From Actinomadura sp. WMMA1423 (GTDB lineage: Bacteria > Actinomycetota > Actinomycetes > Streptosporangiales > Streptosporangiaceae), in NCBI RefSeq assembly GCF_006547145.1, contig NZ_CP041244.1, forward strand, positions 310,001 to 374,000: DNA of 64,000 bases. The letters run 5' to 3'. The notes beneath the pieces were generated by a model that worked only from the letters and a program-made list of their open reading frames with translations, made no database searches and had not been told where the DNA came from. How positions within the stretch are numbered: the first letter of the stretch is position 1; each line of letters begins with the position of its first letter. A program made the translations under genes and the position numbers. Of this stretch, positions 33,749 to 42,208 are shown one piece after another.

Positions 33749-34769
33749 GCAGGGCGCCGGCGCGGGCCTTCGGGCTCCCCCCGGCGCCCCGCCCGGCCTC
33801 CGGCGCGCCGCCCGGGCCGTGCGACGCGGCGGCGACGTTGAGGACCTCGGGGTGGGCGGCGGCGGCGCGCTGGGCGATGTAGGCGCCGGCCAGCACGACC
33901 GCGCCGCCGGTGATCTGCGCGGCGGTGAGGCGCTCGCCGAGCGCCGCCCAGGCGATGAGGGCGGCGGCGACGGCCTCGGTGTAGCAGATGGCGCCGCCGA
34001 CCTGCGCCGACAGCCGCTGCAGCCCGGCGACGCCGGTGAGGTAGGCGAGGACGGTGCTGACCAGCCCGATCCAGGCGACCAGCGCCCAGCCGGGCGCGGC
34101 GTGCCCGGCGACGGGCACCGGCGCGGGCAGCACCCGCCAGGGCATCGTCCACGGCGCGGCCAGGCCGGTGAGGGCGAGCGCGGCGACGACGCTTCCGGCG
34201 GTGGTGATGACGAGAGGGTCGACCTGCCCGGCCAGGCGGTCGACGATGAGGAAGTAGCTCGCCTGGCAGGCGGCGGCGCCGAGCCCCGCGGCCAGGCCGA
34301 CCGGGTCGAGCGACAGGCCCGTCCACACCTGCACGACCAGGGCGAGCCCGGCCATGGCGGTCGCGACGCCGGCCGCGGCGGTGCGGTGCACGGGCGCGCG
34401 GCGCACCAGCCGCAGCCACGCCAGCACGATCACCGGGCCGCTGAACTCCAGCAGGATCGCCACGCCGACCGGCAGACGGGAGGCGGCCACGAAGTAGAAC
34501 GCCTGGCAGCCGGCGACACCGGCCAGCCCGTACAGGGCCAGGGCGGGAAGGTGCGGGCGCAGGCCGCGGACGGCGGCCCCCCCGCGCAGCAGGAGCGCCA
34601 GCGGCGCCAGGACCAGCGCGGCGACCGCGATGCGCAGCCACACCGCCTGCAGCGGCCCGAGCCCGGCCTCGATGAGGGCCTTGCCGAACGGCCCGGACGC
34701 GCCGAAGCACACCGAGGAGAACAGCGCCAGGCCGAGGCCCCACGCGCGGGTCCGTGCGGCGCCGTCCAT
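33741..34769 (-). CDS. EamA/DMT family transporter (RhtA-like exporter)
   Basis: A 342-residue membrane protein with ten hydrophobic segments arranged as two EamA repeats (about residues 10-150 and 160-300); FGASGPFGKALIEAGLGPLQ and the second-repeat GFGAAACQASYFLIVDRLAG-like region are typical of DMT exporters of amino acids and metabolites. The Ala/Gly-rich C-terminal tail of about 40 residues is hydrophilic. ATG 34769. It is divergent from the large AAA-like protein gene and convergent with the ABC permease. Confidence 0.85.
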   Translation of the reverse strand: MDGAARTRAWGLGLALFSSVCFGASGPFGKALIEAGLGPLQAVWLRIAVAALVLAPLALLLRGGAAVRGLRPHLPALALYGLAGVAGCQAFYFVAASRLPVGVAILLEFSGPVIVLAWLRLVRRAPVHRTAAAGVATAMAGLALVVQVWTGLSLDPVGLAAGLGAAACQASYFLIVDRLAGQVDPLVITTAGSVVAALALTGLAAPWTMPWRVLPAPVPVAGHAAPGWALVAWIGLVSTVLAYLTGVAGLQRLSAQVGGAICYTEAVAAALIAWAALGERLTAAQITGGAVVLAGAYIAQRAAAAHPEVLNVAAASHGPGGAPEAGRGAGGSPKARAGALPP

Positions 34770-34910
34770 CCTGCCCCCCGGGTCGCGCGGTGCGCCGCCG
34801 GGCCCGCCCCCGGCGGGCTAATGAGCATCCTGCCATAACGCTCCTTACACGTCGATCGGGGGCTACTCGCCCGTAATGCGGGCGATGCCGGACCGAACGC
34901 GCGCTGCTAC

Positions 34911-34923
34911 TACTATTCGCCGG
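34911..34923 (+). promoter_or_regulatory. -10 box giving probable leaderless mRNA
   Basis: TACTAT (34911-34916) ends 7 nt before ATG 34924, and no ribosome site is visible. It is also an unusually A/T-rich patch for this window. A matching -35 is not obvious. Confidence 0.4.
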
Positions 34924-37779
34924 ATGAGCTGGCAGGCGGCCGGGGCGGGGCCCGGCGGAACCGGAGGGGGCCCGAGCGGCGACCTGTTCGCCTCGGTCGA
35001 GGGCAACGTGCGCGAGCTCGTGGCCTCACCGTGGTGGCAGACGGCCCAGCCCGCCGACCGCGCCGCGCAGATCGCCGCGCGGATGCTGTGGGGCGCCGGC
35101 GAGTGGTGGCTCTACGGGGCGTGGGGGCGCTGGTACCGGTGCGGCCTGGACGGCACCTGGCACCCCTGCCCGCCCCCCGCGCAGTTCGAGGACCGCCGCG
35201 TCGCCGTCCCCGCCCCCCGGGGCGCCGGGACGCCGCCGGTCCCGCCGCAGCTGTTCCCCACCGGCCCCGACCTCGCGGCCGGCCGCGTCGCGCCGCTGGG
35301 GTTCCTCGGGCCCGTCCCCGACACCGCCGTCGTCGCCCGCATCTCCCAGGCCCTCACCACCGCGCTGGCGGTGAACCCGCAGCAGTTCGCCCAGCGCGAC
35401 CCGATGTTCCAGCCGGGCACGCCCAGCACCGTCGCCGCCGCGTGGGGCGCGCTGCTGTGGTGCGCCGGGTCCCCGGTGGTGCTGACCGAGCACCCCCTGA
35501 TCGAGTCGTTCATCCCGTTCCTGACGACCTCGGCCGAGCAGCTGCACTGGATGATGCCGCCGGACTTCGGCACCCTGGCCGGCTACTACGTCCACCGGCT
35601 CGGAGCGGGCGACGGCGGCGGCGCCGCCCACATCGCCCGCGTCATGTACGAGGTCGCCGCCGGGCTCCAGGCCGACCCCCGGTTCCGTCCCGGCGCCGAC
35701 GCCCTCGCCGCGGTGACGGCGACGTCGCTGCGGATGGTCAACCAGGACCTGGCCACCGTCCGGTACGGGCCCGAGGCGATCCTGCAGGAGTGGCGGCGCC
35801 GCTGCCCCGCCGAGTTCGCCACCCCGATGGTGCGCGACACCGCGCCGGGCGAGTACCTGCGCCTGGCCCTGTACGACCTCCAGGAGATCGTCGCGGAACT
35901 GTCCGGGCCGCGCCCGGCGGCGGCCGGGCGCAGCCACGACGAGGTCCGCCGCGCCGGGGTCGCGGTGCTGGCCGCCGACCTGCAGGCCGCGCCGGGCGCG
36001 CTGCCGGCGCTGCAGCGCTGGCTGGACGCCGACAGCGCCCGCACGCTGCAGGCGGTGCTGAGCGACCCGGCGCACCCGCTGCGGTCGCTGTGGCCGCGCG
36101 ACGGCCGGCTTCCCGACACGCTGCGCGGCGACGACTCCGACGCCCTTTCCGCGCTCCTGGCCACCACCTACACCCTCGGGCTGACCTGGTGCCGGCTGGC
36201 GCAGGTGCCGCCCCCGGCGACGGGGTTCGCGGTGCCGCAGGCGGTCGCGGCGGAGCTGACGTCCCCGGCGATGCACACCCCGCCCTCCACCGACGAGCTG
36301 TCGGCGTGGGACATCATCAAGGCCGCCCGCGCGCACATGGCCGCCGAGCGCGCCTCCTCCGGCGCCGACCAGCCGGTCGCGCCGGTGCCCGAGCCCGCGC
36401 AGGAGGCCCCGGGCCCGCCGCCCGCGGTGGCGCCCGCCCCTCCCCCGGCCGCCCCGCCGGTGCCCGCGCCCGAGCCGCCCGGCCCGGCCGGGTCCGGGCC
36501 GCCGTTCCAGTACGCGCCCCCGCCCCCGCCGGTGTCTCCGCCGGTGTCGCCGCCGCCGTTCCCGGGCCCGTCGGAGTCCCCGTCCGAGCCGGGCCCCCAC
36601 TACGAGCAGCCCCGGCACGAGCGGCCCGCCGCGCCCGCACCGGACCCGTTCGCCTCGGACGCGCCGCCGCCGCGGATCGCGCCCCCGCCGGCGCCTCCCG
36701 CCCCGGCGCCCGGGCCGTCCCCCGCGCCGCGGCGGGAGCCCGCGCCGGAGCCGGTGTGGCCTTCGGAGCCGCAGGACACGCAGCTGGACACCGACGCGTT
36801 CCGCACCCAGCTCGACCCGGGACCGGCCTGGCCCGGCGCGGACGGCCCGCCTCCCGTCCCGCCGCCCTCCGTCCCGCCGCCCTCCGTCCCGCCGGCGCCC
36901 GCGCCGCACGCGGACCTGCCGCCGCCACCGGCGCCGGTCTCCGAGCCGCCGCCCCCGCTGCCGCCCGCGCCCGTGCCCGAACAGGCCCCGCAGGTCGCCG
37001 AGGCCTACGGCGTCCGGTTCCTGTGCGGCGCCGACGACATCGAGCGCGTCGTCACCGAGGTGCGGCGGCGCGGCAAGTGGGCGCGTCGGCTGCGCGGGCA
37101 GGAGGTGTCGAGCGCGTCGGCGCCGGCGCTGCTGCTGATCGGCGCGCCGTCCAGCGGGCAGCGGCGGCTGGCGCGGATGGTGGCCCGCGCGCTGGCGGAG
37201 GTCGAGGCCTCCAGCGGCGAGGTCCACGCCGTCCACGCCGAGGACCTGCGCGAGCACGGCCCCGACGGGCTGCGGGCGGCGCTGGAGGAGCACTCGGGCC
37301 ACGTCCTGCTGCTGGACGGCCTGGACGGGCTGATCCTGGACGAGGCGCAGGGCCCCGCCTACGCGTCGGTGCTGTACCGGACGCGGCTGGAGGGCGTGAA
37401 CGACACCGCGCTGCTCGGCACGTGCGAGCCCGACCGGGTCGGGGAGCTGTCGGCGGCGTCGCCGGAGCTGGTGACGGACCTGCGCGCGGTGCGGCTGCCG
37501 GACCTGTCGGGCGCGCAGGCGCGCGCGGCGCTGGTGCGGCTGCTGGCCGAGGAGCGCAGCCTGCGGCTCGGGTCGGACGCGTGGGCGGTGGTGAACCGCG
37601 ACGTGGGGTCGCTGCGGCCGCGGGGCCGGCTGACCGGGGCGCGGCTCGTGGAGGCCTACCTGGACCGCGCCGCGCAGCGCCACCTGGGCAGCGCGGAGGC
37701 GACGCAGGCGATCGGCAGCGCGCTGTCGCTGACGGCGGCCGACTTCGAGGGCCTGGCGGTGGAGCTGTCGGGCCGCTGA
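34924..37779 (+). CDS. Large protein with Pro-rich linker and degenerate AAA-type domain
   Basis: A 951-residue protein in three parts. Part 1 (about 1-485) is globular and novel to me, with a Trp-rich patch (WGAGEWWLYGAWGRWYRC, about residues 58-75). Part 2 (about 486-690) is a disordered linker of Pro, Ala, Glu and Ser, including PPSVPPPSVPP from an exact 15-bp DNA duplication. Part 3 (about 695-951) looks like an AAA core: GAPSSGQ at 740-746 where a Walker A would have GK(T/S), and LLLDGLDG around 798 where a Walker B would have DE. Both catalytic positions are changed, so ATP hydrolysis is doubtful. The role is unknown; the domain order recalls EccA/CbbX-type chaperones but this is a weak analogy. 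Confidence 0.7.
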   Translation: MSWQAAGAGPGGTGGGPSGDLFASVEGNVRELVASPWWQTAQPADRAAQIAARMLWGAGEWWLYGAWGRWYRCGLDGTWHPCPPPAQFEDRRVAVPAPRGAGTPPVPPQLFPTGPDLAAGRVAPLGFLGPVPDTAVVARISQALTTALAVNPQQFAQRDPMFQPGTPSTVAAAWGALLWCAGSPVVLTEHPLIESFIPFLTTSAEQLHWMMPPDFGTLAGYYVHRLGAGDGGGAAHIARVMYEVAAGLQADPRFRPGADALAAVTATSLRMVNQDLATVRYGPEAILQEWRRRCPAEFATPMVRDTAPGEYLRLALYDLQEIVAELSGPRPAAAGRSHDEVRRAGVAVLAADLQAAPGALPALQRWLDADSARTLQAVLSDPAHPLRSLWPRDGRLPDTLRGDDSDALSALLATTYTLGLTWCRLAQVPPPATGFAVPQAVAAELTSPAMHTPPSTDELSAWDIIKAARAHMAAERASSGADQPVAPVPEPAQEAPGPPPAVAPAPPPAAPPVPAPEPPGPAGSGPPFQYAPPPPPVSPPVSPPPFPGPSESPSEPGPHYEQPRHERPAAPAPDPFASDAPPPRIAPPPAPPAPAPGPSPAPRREPAPEPVWPSEPQDTQLDTDAFRTQLDPGPAWPGADGPPPVPPPSVPPPSVPPAPAPHADLPPPPAPVSEPPPPLPPAPVPEQAPQVAEAYGVRFLCGADDIERVVTEVRRRGKWARRLRGQEVSSASAPALLLIGAPSSGQRRLARMVARALAEVEASSGEVHAVHAEDLREHGPDGLRAALEEHSGHVLLLDGLDGLILDEAQGPAYASVLYRTRLEGVNDTALLGTCEPDRVGELSAASPELVTDLRAVRLPDLSGAQARAALVRLLAEERSLRLGSDAWAVVNRDVGSLRPRGRLTGARLVEAYLDRAAQRHLGSAEATQAIGSALSLTAADFEGLAVELSGR
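36861..36890 (+). repeat. 15-bp tandem duplication in linker
   Basis: GCCGCCCTCCGTCCC repeated exactly twice in frame, coding PPSVP units of the proline-rich linker of the large protein. Confidence 0.75.
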
Positions 37780-37916
37780 CCCGCCCGCGCGGTTCGCCGC
37801 CGGGCGGGGCGGCCCCCTCGCACCGGCGCGGCGCGGGGGCCCGGAACCTCCGCCGGTAAGGGTTTTGAGCCCTTGCGGGACGGTGCGGCGCGGGCGCGCG
37901 GGGCCACGATGGGTGC

Positions 37917-39035
37917 GTGGATCGCGTAGACCGGCTGCTGGCGCTAGTCGCGGAGCTGCGGGCGGCCTCCCCCGAGCCGCTGGACCCGGCCGTGCTGGCG
38001 GCGCGGCTGGCGGTCAGCGAGCGGACCGTCCGCCGCGACCTGGAGCTGCTGACGCACGGCGGGCTGCCGGTGCGGGCGGTCAAGGGCCGCGGGTACGCGC
38101 TGCCCGCGCCCGCCGCGCGCGAGCCGCTGAGCGAGGTCGGGTCGCTGATGGGCCCGGTGCGCGACACGCTCGCCGAGGCGGTCCGCGCCCGCCGGGTCGT
38201 GCGGCTGGCCTACACCGACCAGGCGGGGGCGCGCAGCTTCCGCGACGTGGAGGCGCACGGCCTGGTCACGGCCCCCTACGGGGAGTACCTGGTGGGGTGG
38301 TGCCGCATGCGCGACGGGCCGCGGATGTTCCGGCTCGACCGGATCGGGGCGGCGTTCCTGTCGGGGCGCGGCGCGGAGGTCCGGGACCTGGACGAGCTGC
38401 TGGCGGCGCTGCGGGTGCCGGTCGCGCGCCCGGCGGGCGGGGCGGGGCCGCGCGGCCCGGCGGGCGCGGCGCGGGCCCGGGCGTGGACGCTCGACCGGCT
38501 GGAGTTCGTGCGGTCGCGGCTGCGGGAGGCGGCCGCGGAGGTCCGCGGCGGCGGCGCGGGCGCGGCGGCGCTGCGCGGGGTGCTGGGGCATCTGGCGGAG
38601 TGGACGCGCTGGCAGGCGGCGGCGGTCCGGTCGGCGGCGACGGGCGAGGAGCCGGTGCTGGAGGGCCGCCCTCCGCCGTTCCCCGCGGCGTTCGGGCGGG
38701 AGATGCCCTACGACGCGCGGGAGCGGATGATCCAGGACGCGATGGCGCTGCGGTCGCTGGGCGACCTGGCGCGCGACCTCCAGCAGGTGCTGGAGGGGGT
38801 GGCGCACTGGGCGGCCGGCTGCGACGACGCGCTGTGGGAGGCCGAGCTGCCCGACCCGCGCCCCTACGGGCCGCCGGGCCCGCCGCGTCCCCTGGCGGAT
38901 CTGCTGGCGGGCTGGCGGGGGCCGCTGGCCCATATCGAGTGGCATCTGGACCGGCTCACCGACGAGCCGCCGCTGCCGCCGGCGGGCGACGAGGAGGAGG
39001 TGTGGGTCGTGGACCGCTGCCCCCTGCAGGCCTGA
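37917..39035 (+). CDS. WYL-domain transcriptional regulator
   Basis: A 372-residue regulator with N-terminal HTH_11 (about 5-60, with LAARLAVSERTVRRDLELL) and a WYL domain (about 85-165; VRLAYTDQAGARSFRDVEAHGLV and GEYLVGWCRMRDGPRMFRLDRI). The C-terminal half (about 195-372) is an extra helical domain of a DinB/DUF664-like type (LGHLAEWTRWQAAAVRS with a repeated HxxW pattern), so it may be a fusion. GTG 37917; a CACGAT box ends 6 nt upstream, consistent with a leaderless mRNA. 137 bp downstream of the large AAA-like gene. Confidence 0.83.
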   Translation: MDRVDRLLALVAELRAASPEPLDPAVLAARLAVSERTVRRDLELLTHGGLPVRAVKGRGYALPAPAAREPLSEVGSLMGPVRDTLAEAVRARRVVRLAYTDQAGARSFRDVEAHGLVTAPYGEYLVGWCRMRDGPRMFRLDRIGAAFLSGRGAEVRDLDELLAALRVPVARPAGGAGPRGPAGAARARAWTLDRLEFVRSRLREAAAEVRGGGAGAAALRGVLGHLAEWTRWQAAAVRSAATGEEPVLEGRPPPFPAAFGREMPYDARERMIQDAMALRSLGDLARDLQQVLEGVAHWAAGCDDALWEAELPDPRPYGPPGPPRPLADLLAGWRGPLAHIEWHLDRLTDEPPLPPAGDEEEVWVVDRCPLQA

Positions 39036-39092
39036 CGCCGCCCTGTGCGGCCCGCCCCCACGCCCGCCCGGACGGGGCCGGTCGGGGCGGGG

Positions 39093-39614
39093 TCAGTCGG
39101 GCGGGGTGTCGAGCTGTGCGTCGACGGTGAGGGCGGGGGTGTCCAGGGGGTCGAGGTCGCGGGTGAACCAGATGGTCTTGCCGGGCGGTGCGGGCCGGGC
39201 GCCGAACTCGGTGGCCAGGCAGGCGACCAGGAGCAGCCCGCGGCCGGCCTCGGACCAGTCCAGGACGGGCGGCGGTCCGGGGGTGGTGCCGGGCGCGCGG
39301 GGGTCGGCGTCGCCGACCTCGCCGGTGAGGCGGACGCCGCTGCGGGTGGCGTCCAGGCGCAGGGCGAGGTGGACGGGCCCGGTGCCGTGCACGACGGCGT
39401 TGGTGACGAGCTCGTCCACGATCAGGACGATGTCGTCGGTGTCGTCGCGGCCCGTGACGCGCCACCGCCGCAGTGTCCGGCGGGTGAGCGCGCGTGCCCG
39501 CGACACCGCGCGGGGGTCGGGGGCCAGGTCCCAGGCCACCGTAACTCCGCCGTCGTCCCTGCCGGCGGTTCCGCCGCCCGCAGGCCTCGTGGTCCCCGTC
39601 CCCGTGGTGCGCAC
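39093..39614 (-). CDS. ATP-binding protein, RsbW-like anti-sigma/GHKL kinase domain
   Basis: A 173-residue single-domain GHKL (HATPase_c_2) protein. N-box DELVTNAVVHG (about 67-77), G1-type ADPRAPG region and G2-type EAGRGLLLVACLATEFG. This is the large actinomycete family of RsbW/SpoIIAB-like serine kinases that bind anti-anti-sigma factors or sigma factors, often next to DUF397/XRE pairs. GTG start at 39614. The upstream 548-bp gap has a TATGA-C-TCATA palindrome at 39712-39722. No partner sigma or anti-anti-sigma gene is adjacent. Confidence 0.85.
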   Translation of the reverse strand: MRTTGTGTTRPAGGGTAGRDDGGVTVAWDLAPDPRAVSRARALTRRTLRRWRVTGRDDTDDIVLIVDELVTNAVVHGTGPVHLALRLDATRSGVRLTGEVGDADPRAPGTTPGPPPVLDWSEAGRGLLLVACLATEFGARPAPPGKTIWFTRDLDPLDTPALTVDAQLDTPPD

Positions 39615-39711
39615 TGCCCCGTCTCCTCACCTGTGCCGGGTCTGGCCGCCGGTCCTCGTGGTGCTGCGCGTTCCCCCGCCCGGTGACCGGCCGGTCTCCC
39701 CGCATTCCCCG

Positions 39712-39722
39712 TATGACTCATA
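39712..39722. promoter_or_regulatory. Short palindrome upstream of RsbW-like gene
   Basis: TATGA-C-TCATA in a locally A/T-rich patch, about 100 bp upstream of the RsbW-like start. Possible operator; no protein assigned. Confidence 0.3.
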
Positions 39723-39768
39723 TTCGTGGACGCGTCTGCGGGCGCGGCGGTGCACGGGCGTAGGCAAC

Positions 39769-40013
39769 CCTCACCGCGGGGTGAGGTGAACTTCACATGC
39801 GGGGTGGCGTGGAGGAGGCACTCGCGCGGAGCCGCTACAGTGGGTGCGTCGGTGTGGCATGTGTCCCCCGGGCTCTACCTGATGCCTTCGGGGAATACCG
39901 CCGGTCCCATGCGGTCCGGGCTGGAGCTTCGTTGTGCCTTTCGCCGTGAGGCGACCACCACACCGGCTTGAACGCCAAGGCCCCGGCGGGTTCGTCCCGC
40001 CGGGGCCTTGGCG
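39769..40013 (+). ncRNA. Candidate structured RNA or small-protein transcript ending in strong terminator
   Basis: The 548-bp gap 39615-40162 contains, in order on the plus strand: hairpin CCTCACC-gcgg-GGTGAGG (39769-39786), palindrome GTGAA-C-TTCAC (39786-39796), a TACAGT -10-like box (about 39835), a short frame GTG 39852-TGA 39971 (39 codons, containing an in-frame ATG at 39882), a stem TCGCC-GTGA-GGCGA with a GNRA-type tetraloop (39941-39954), and an 18-bp terminator stem. About 28% of codons in the short frame end in A or T, unlike real genes nearby, which favours RNA over protein. No known RNA family recognised. Confidence 0.35.
39973..40013 (+). terminator. Very strong terminator stem
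   Basis: Perfect 18-bp stem (39973-39990 with 39996-40013) and a 5-base TTCGT loop, followed by CTTTC. It lies 148 bp from the DUF3040 stop (40163) on the other strand and over 350 bp from the RsbW-like gene, so it most simply terminates a plus-strand transcript from within the gap. Confidence 0.8.
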
Positions 40014-40162
40014 CTTTCGCGGTGCCTGCGGCCGACGCCACGCGCCGGCGCGGACCGGGCGGTGGGCAGGCGGGAACCGCAGACGGAGCGGGCGTCCCCC
40101 GCCCGGGAGATGACCCCCCCTCGCGGACGCTGGTCAGCGGCGCAGGGGCGCGTGCGGCGCCG

Positions 40163-40363
40163 TCACAGGACGGCTGCGGCGATGCCGGCGGCGACGGCGG
40201 CCGCGACGATGAGGACGGCGGCCGCGGCGAGGGCGATCGTGCGGGCGCGGCGGCCGCGGGGGGTTCCGAGGCGTGCGAGGCGCTGGGCCAGCCGCGGGTC
40301 GTCCTCGCTCAGGCGGACCTCGATCTGGCTGAGGATCCGCTGCTCCTCCATCGACAGCGCCAT
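40163..40363 (-). CDS. DUF3040 small membrane protein
   Basis: A 66-residue protein of the actinobacterial DUF3040 family: the N-terminal MALSMEEQRILSQIEVRLSE followed by DDPRLAQRLARL, then a basic patch and one C-terminal transmembrane helix (about residues 46-66, alanine/valine-rich). ATG 40363 follows GGAGG; an upstream in-frame extension of 15 residues lacks the family N-terminus. Function unknown. It is 57 bp downstream of the GHL10-type lipoprotein gene on the same strand. Confidence 0.85.
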   Translation of the reverse strand: MALSMEEQRILSQIEVRLSEDDPRLAQRLARLGTPRGRRARTIALAAAAVLIVAAAVAAGIAAAVL

Positions 40364-40420
40364 GCTCCATACCTCCGGGGGGTGCTCAGGTGTGAGATTC
40401 CTCCCCACGGACCATGATCG

Positions 40421-42043
40421 TTATCCCTCGGGGGCGGTGGCCGTCGCGCCGCGCCCGGGGCGGCTCTCGTGGTGGAGGCGGTCCAGGGCGGTGACGTAGT
40501 AGGTGTAGGAGCGGCCGGGTTTCGCGGCGGGGTCGATGATGCCGCCGCCGCGGACGTCGGCGATGAGGCGGCGGGGGTCGACGGGGGCGCAGGCGGGCTT
40601 GGCGCCCTCGACCCGGTAGACGGCGTAGGAGGTCGCGCCCTCGGAGGGCCGCCAGGTGACCTTCACGCCCTTGCCCTGCTCGCCGGCGGCGGGGACGGCG
40701 GCGGTGCCCTGGACGGGCGGGGGCGCCTGCCCGCCGCGGCGGGCGGGGACGGGCGCGACGGCGGGGCGGCCGTAGTGGTCCTTGCGCAGGCGGGCGGCGA
40801 ACCCGCGCCGGTCGGCGGCCAGGTCGGAGGCGCTGAAGTACACGTCGCCGGCGATCTGGGGGTACCGGGTGTTGAGGGTGAGGTGGCGCGACAGTTCGGC
40901 GGGCTTGCGCCAGGTCGCGTCCTCGCCGACGCGGTAGGCGGCCTGCCCGATGGTCAGCTGGACGCCGGTGCCCTTGACCTGGCGGGCCCACCAGGGCGCG
41001 AGTTCGGCGTAGTCGGCGCGGGGGTCGCCGATGGGCCAGTACAGCTGGGGGGTGACGTAGTCGAGCCAGCCCTTCTGGATCCACTTGCGGGTGTCGGCGT
41101 AGATGTCGTCGTAGCTCTGCAGGGCGGAGGTGGCCGACCCGGCGGGGTCGCTGCTCTTGTTGCGCCACACGCCGAAGGGGCTGATGCCGAACCGCACCCA
41201 GGGCTTGGCGGCGTGGATGCGGCCCGACAGCGACTCCACGAGGGTGTCGACGTTGCGGCGTCGCCAGTCGGCCCTCTTCATGCCGCCGCCGTAGGCCTTG
41301 TAGGCGGCGTCGTCGGGGAAGTCGCCGTCCTCGGGGTAGGGGTAGAAGTAGTCGTCGAAGTGGACGGCGTCGATGTCGTACTTGGTGACGACGTCCATGA
41401 CGGCCTTGGTCGCAAGGTCGCGGACCTCGGGCAGGCCCGGGTCGTACCACAGGCCCTTGCCGTACTTGCGGACCCAGTCGGGGTGCAGGCGGGCGGGGCT
41501 CTTGGGCGCCAGCTTCTTCAGGTCGGCGTGGCGCGACACCCGGTAGGGGTTGAACCAGGCGTGGAACTCCAGGTTGCGGGCGTGGGCCTCCTTGAGCATG
41601 AACGCCAGCACGTCGTAGCCGGGGTCCTTGCCGGGGGTTCCGGTGAGCCACTGCGACCACGGCTCGTACGGGGAGGCGTAGAACGCGTCGGAGTTGGGGC
41701 GGATCTGGACGAACACCGCGTTCATGTTCATCGCCGCGGCGGTGTCGAGGAGCCGGGTGAACTGCTTCCTCTGGTCGGCGGGCGAGGCGCCGGGGTCCTT
41801 GGGCCAGTCGGTGTTGCCGACGCTGGCGATCCACATGCCGCGCAGCTGCCGCCCCTCGGCGCCGTCGGGCGCGGGGACGGCCGGGCACTCGGCCCTGGCG
41901 CCGGGGGGCACGGGGCCGAGCCCGCCGCCCTCGCGCGCGTCCGTGCCGCCGAGGGCGGTGATGCCGCACGCGGCGAGCGCGCCCGCCGACACTCCCGCCG
42001 TCACCGCCGCGGCCGCCTGCCGGGTCCTGGATCGCCATGCCAT
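40421..42043 (-). CDS. Lipoprotein glycoside hydrolase-like, GHL10/DUF187 family
   Basis: A 540-residue exported protein. Signal peptide with lipobox LAAC (Cys at about 25), so probably membrane-anchored outside the cell. The GHL10 (formerly DUF187) TIM-barrel spans about 60-385: LRGMWIASVGNTDWP, AFYASPYEPWSQWLTG, FHAWFNPYRVS, DAVHFDDYFYPYPEDGDFPD and YVTPQLYWPIGDPRADY, which contain the conserved acidic residues. A short fibronectin-type segment (about 455-530) follows a Pro-rich linker. Family enzymes act on cell-wall or exopolysaccharide glycans. ATG 42043. Confidence 0.87.
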   Translation of the reverse strand: MAWRSRTRQAAAAVTAGVSAGALAACGITALGGTDAREGGGLGPVPPGARAECPAVPAPDGAEGRQLRGMWIASVGNTDWPKDPGASPADQRKQFTRLLDTAAAMNMNAVFVQIRPNSDAFYASPYEPWSQWLTGTPGKDPGYDVLAFMLKEAHARNLEFHAWFNPYRVSRHADLKKLAPKSPARLHPDWVRKYGKGLWYDPGLPEVRDLATKAVMDVVTKYDIDAVHFDDYFYPYPEDGDFPDDAAYKAYGGGMKRADWRRRNVDTLVESLSGRIHAAKPWVRFGISPFGVWRNKSSDPAGSATSALQSYDDIYADTRKWIQKGWLDYVTPQLYWPIGDPRADYAELAPWWARQVKGTGVQLTIGQAAYRVGEDATWRKPAELSRHLTLNTRYPQIAGDVYFSASDLAADRRGFAARLRKDHYGRPAVAPVPARRGGQAPPPVQGTAAVPAAGEQGKGVKVTWRPSEGATSYAVYRVEGAKPACAPVDPRRLIADVRGGGIIDPAAKPGRSYTYYVTALDRLHHESRPGRGATATAPEG

Positions 42044-42170
42044 AGCGGCCCATTGTTACGCACGCGCCGCAGTGCCATGCACGAAACGCCTATGCCCGTG
42101 TGATCCCTCACTGTCCCGTTATGCCCGATCCGAGCATTGCGATCTTCGAACACCCGTTCCATGCTCTGGG

Positions 42171-42204
42171 TGGCGAGACGAATCGCCATCGTGACGAGGA
42201 GGTG
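42171..42204 (+). promoter_or_regulatory. Hairpin and strong ribosome-binding site before the intein-like gene
   Basis: TGGCGA-gacgaa-TCGCCA (42171-42188) is immediately followed by GAGGAGGTG (42196-42204), a near-perfect Shine-Dalgarno, 4 nt before ATG 42209. It fixes the start and indicates that the gene is translated rather than a fossil. Confidence 0.6.
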
Positions 42205-42208
42205 TCAC

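Noticed and set aside
36841..36890. Possible CRISPR-like repeats in the Pro-rich region
   Set aside because: Two 15-bp coding repeats without spacers, in frame in a protein linker; no array anywhere in the window.
35026..37683. Open frame of 885 codons antisense to the AAA-like gene
   Set aside because: Repetitive Arg/Gly/Val translation with no start signal; a shadow of the Pro-rich plus-strand gene.
42137..42208. Upstream extension of the intein-like protein as remnant extein
   Set aside because: The 24 residues do not look like a radical SAM N-terminus, and a strong Shine-Dalgarno marks ATG 42209.
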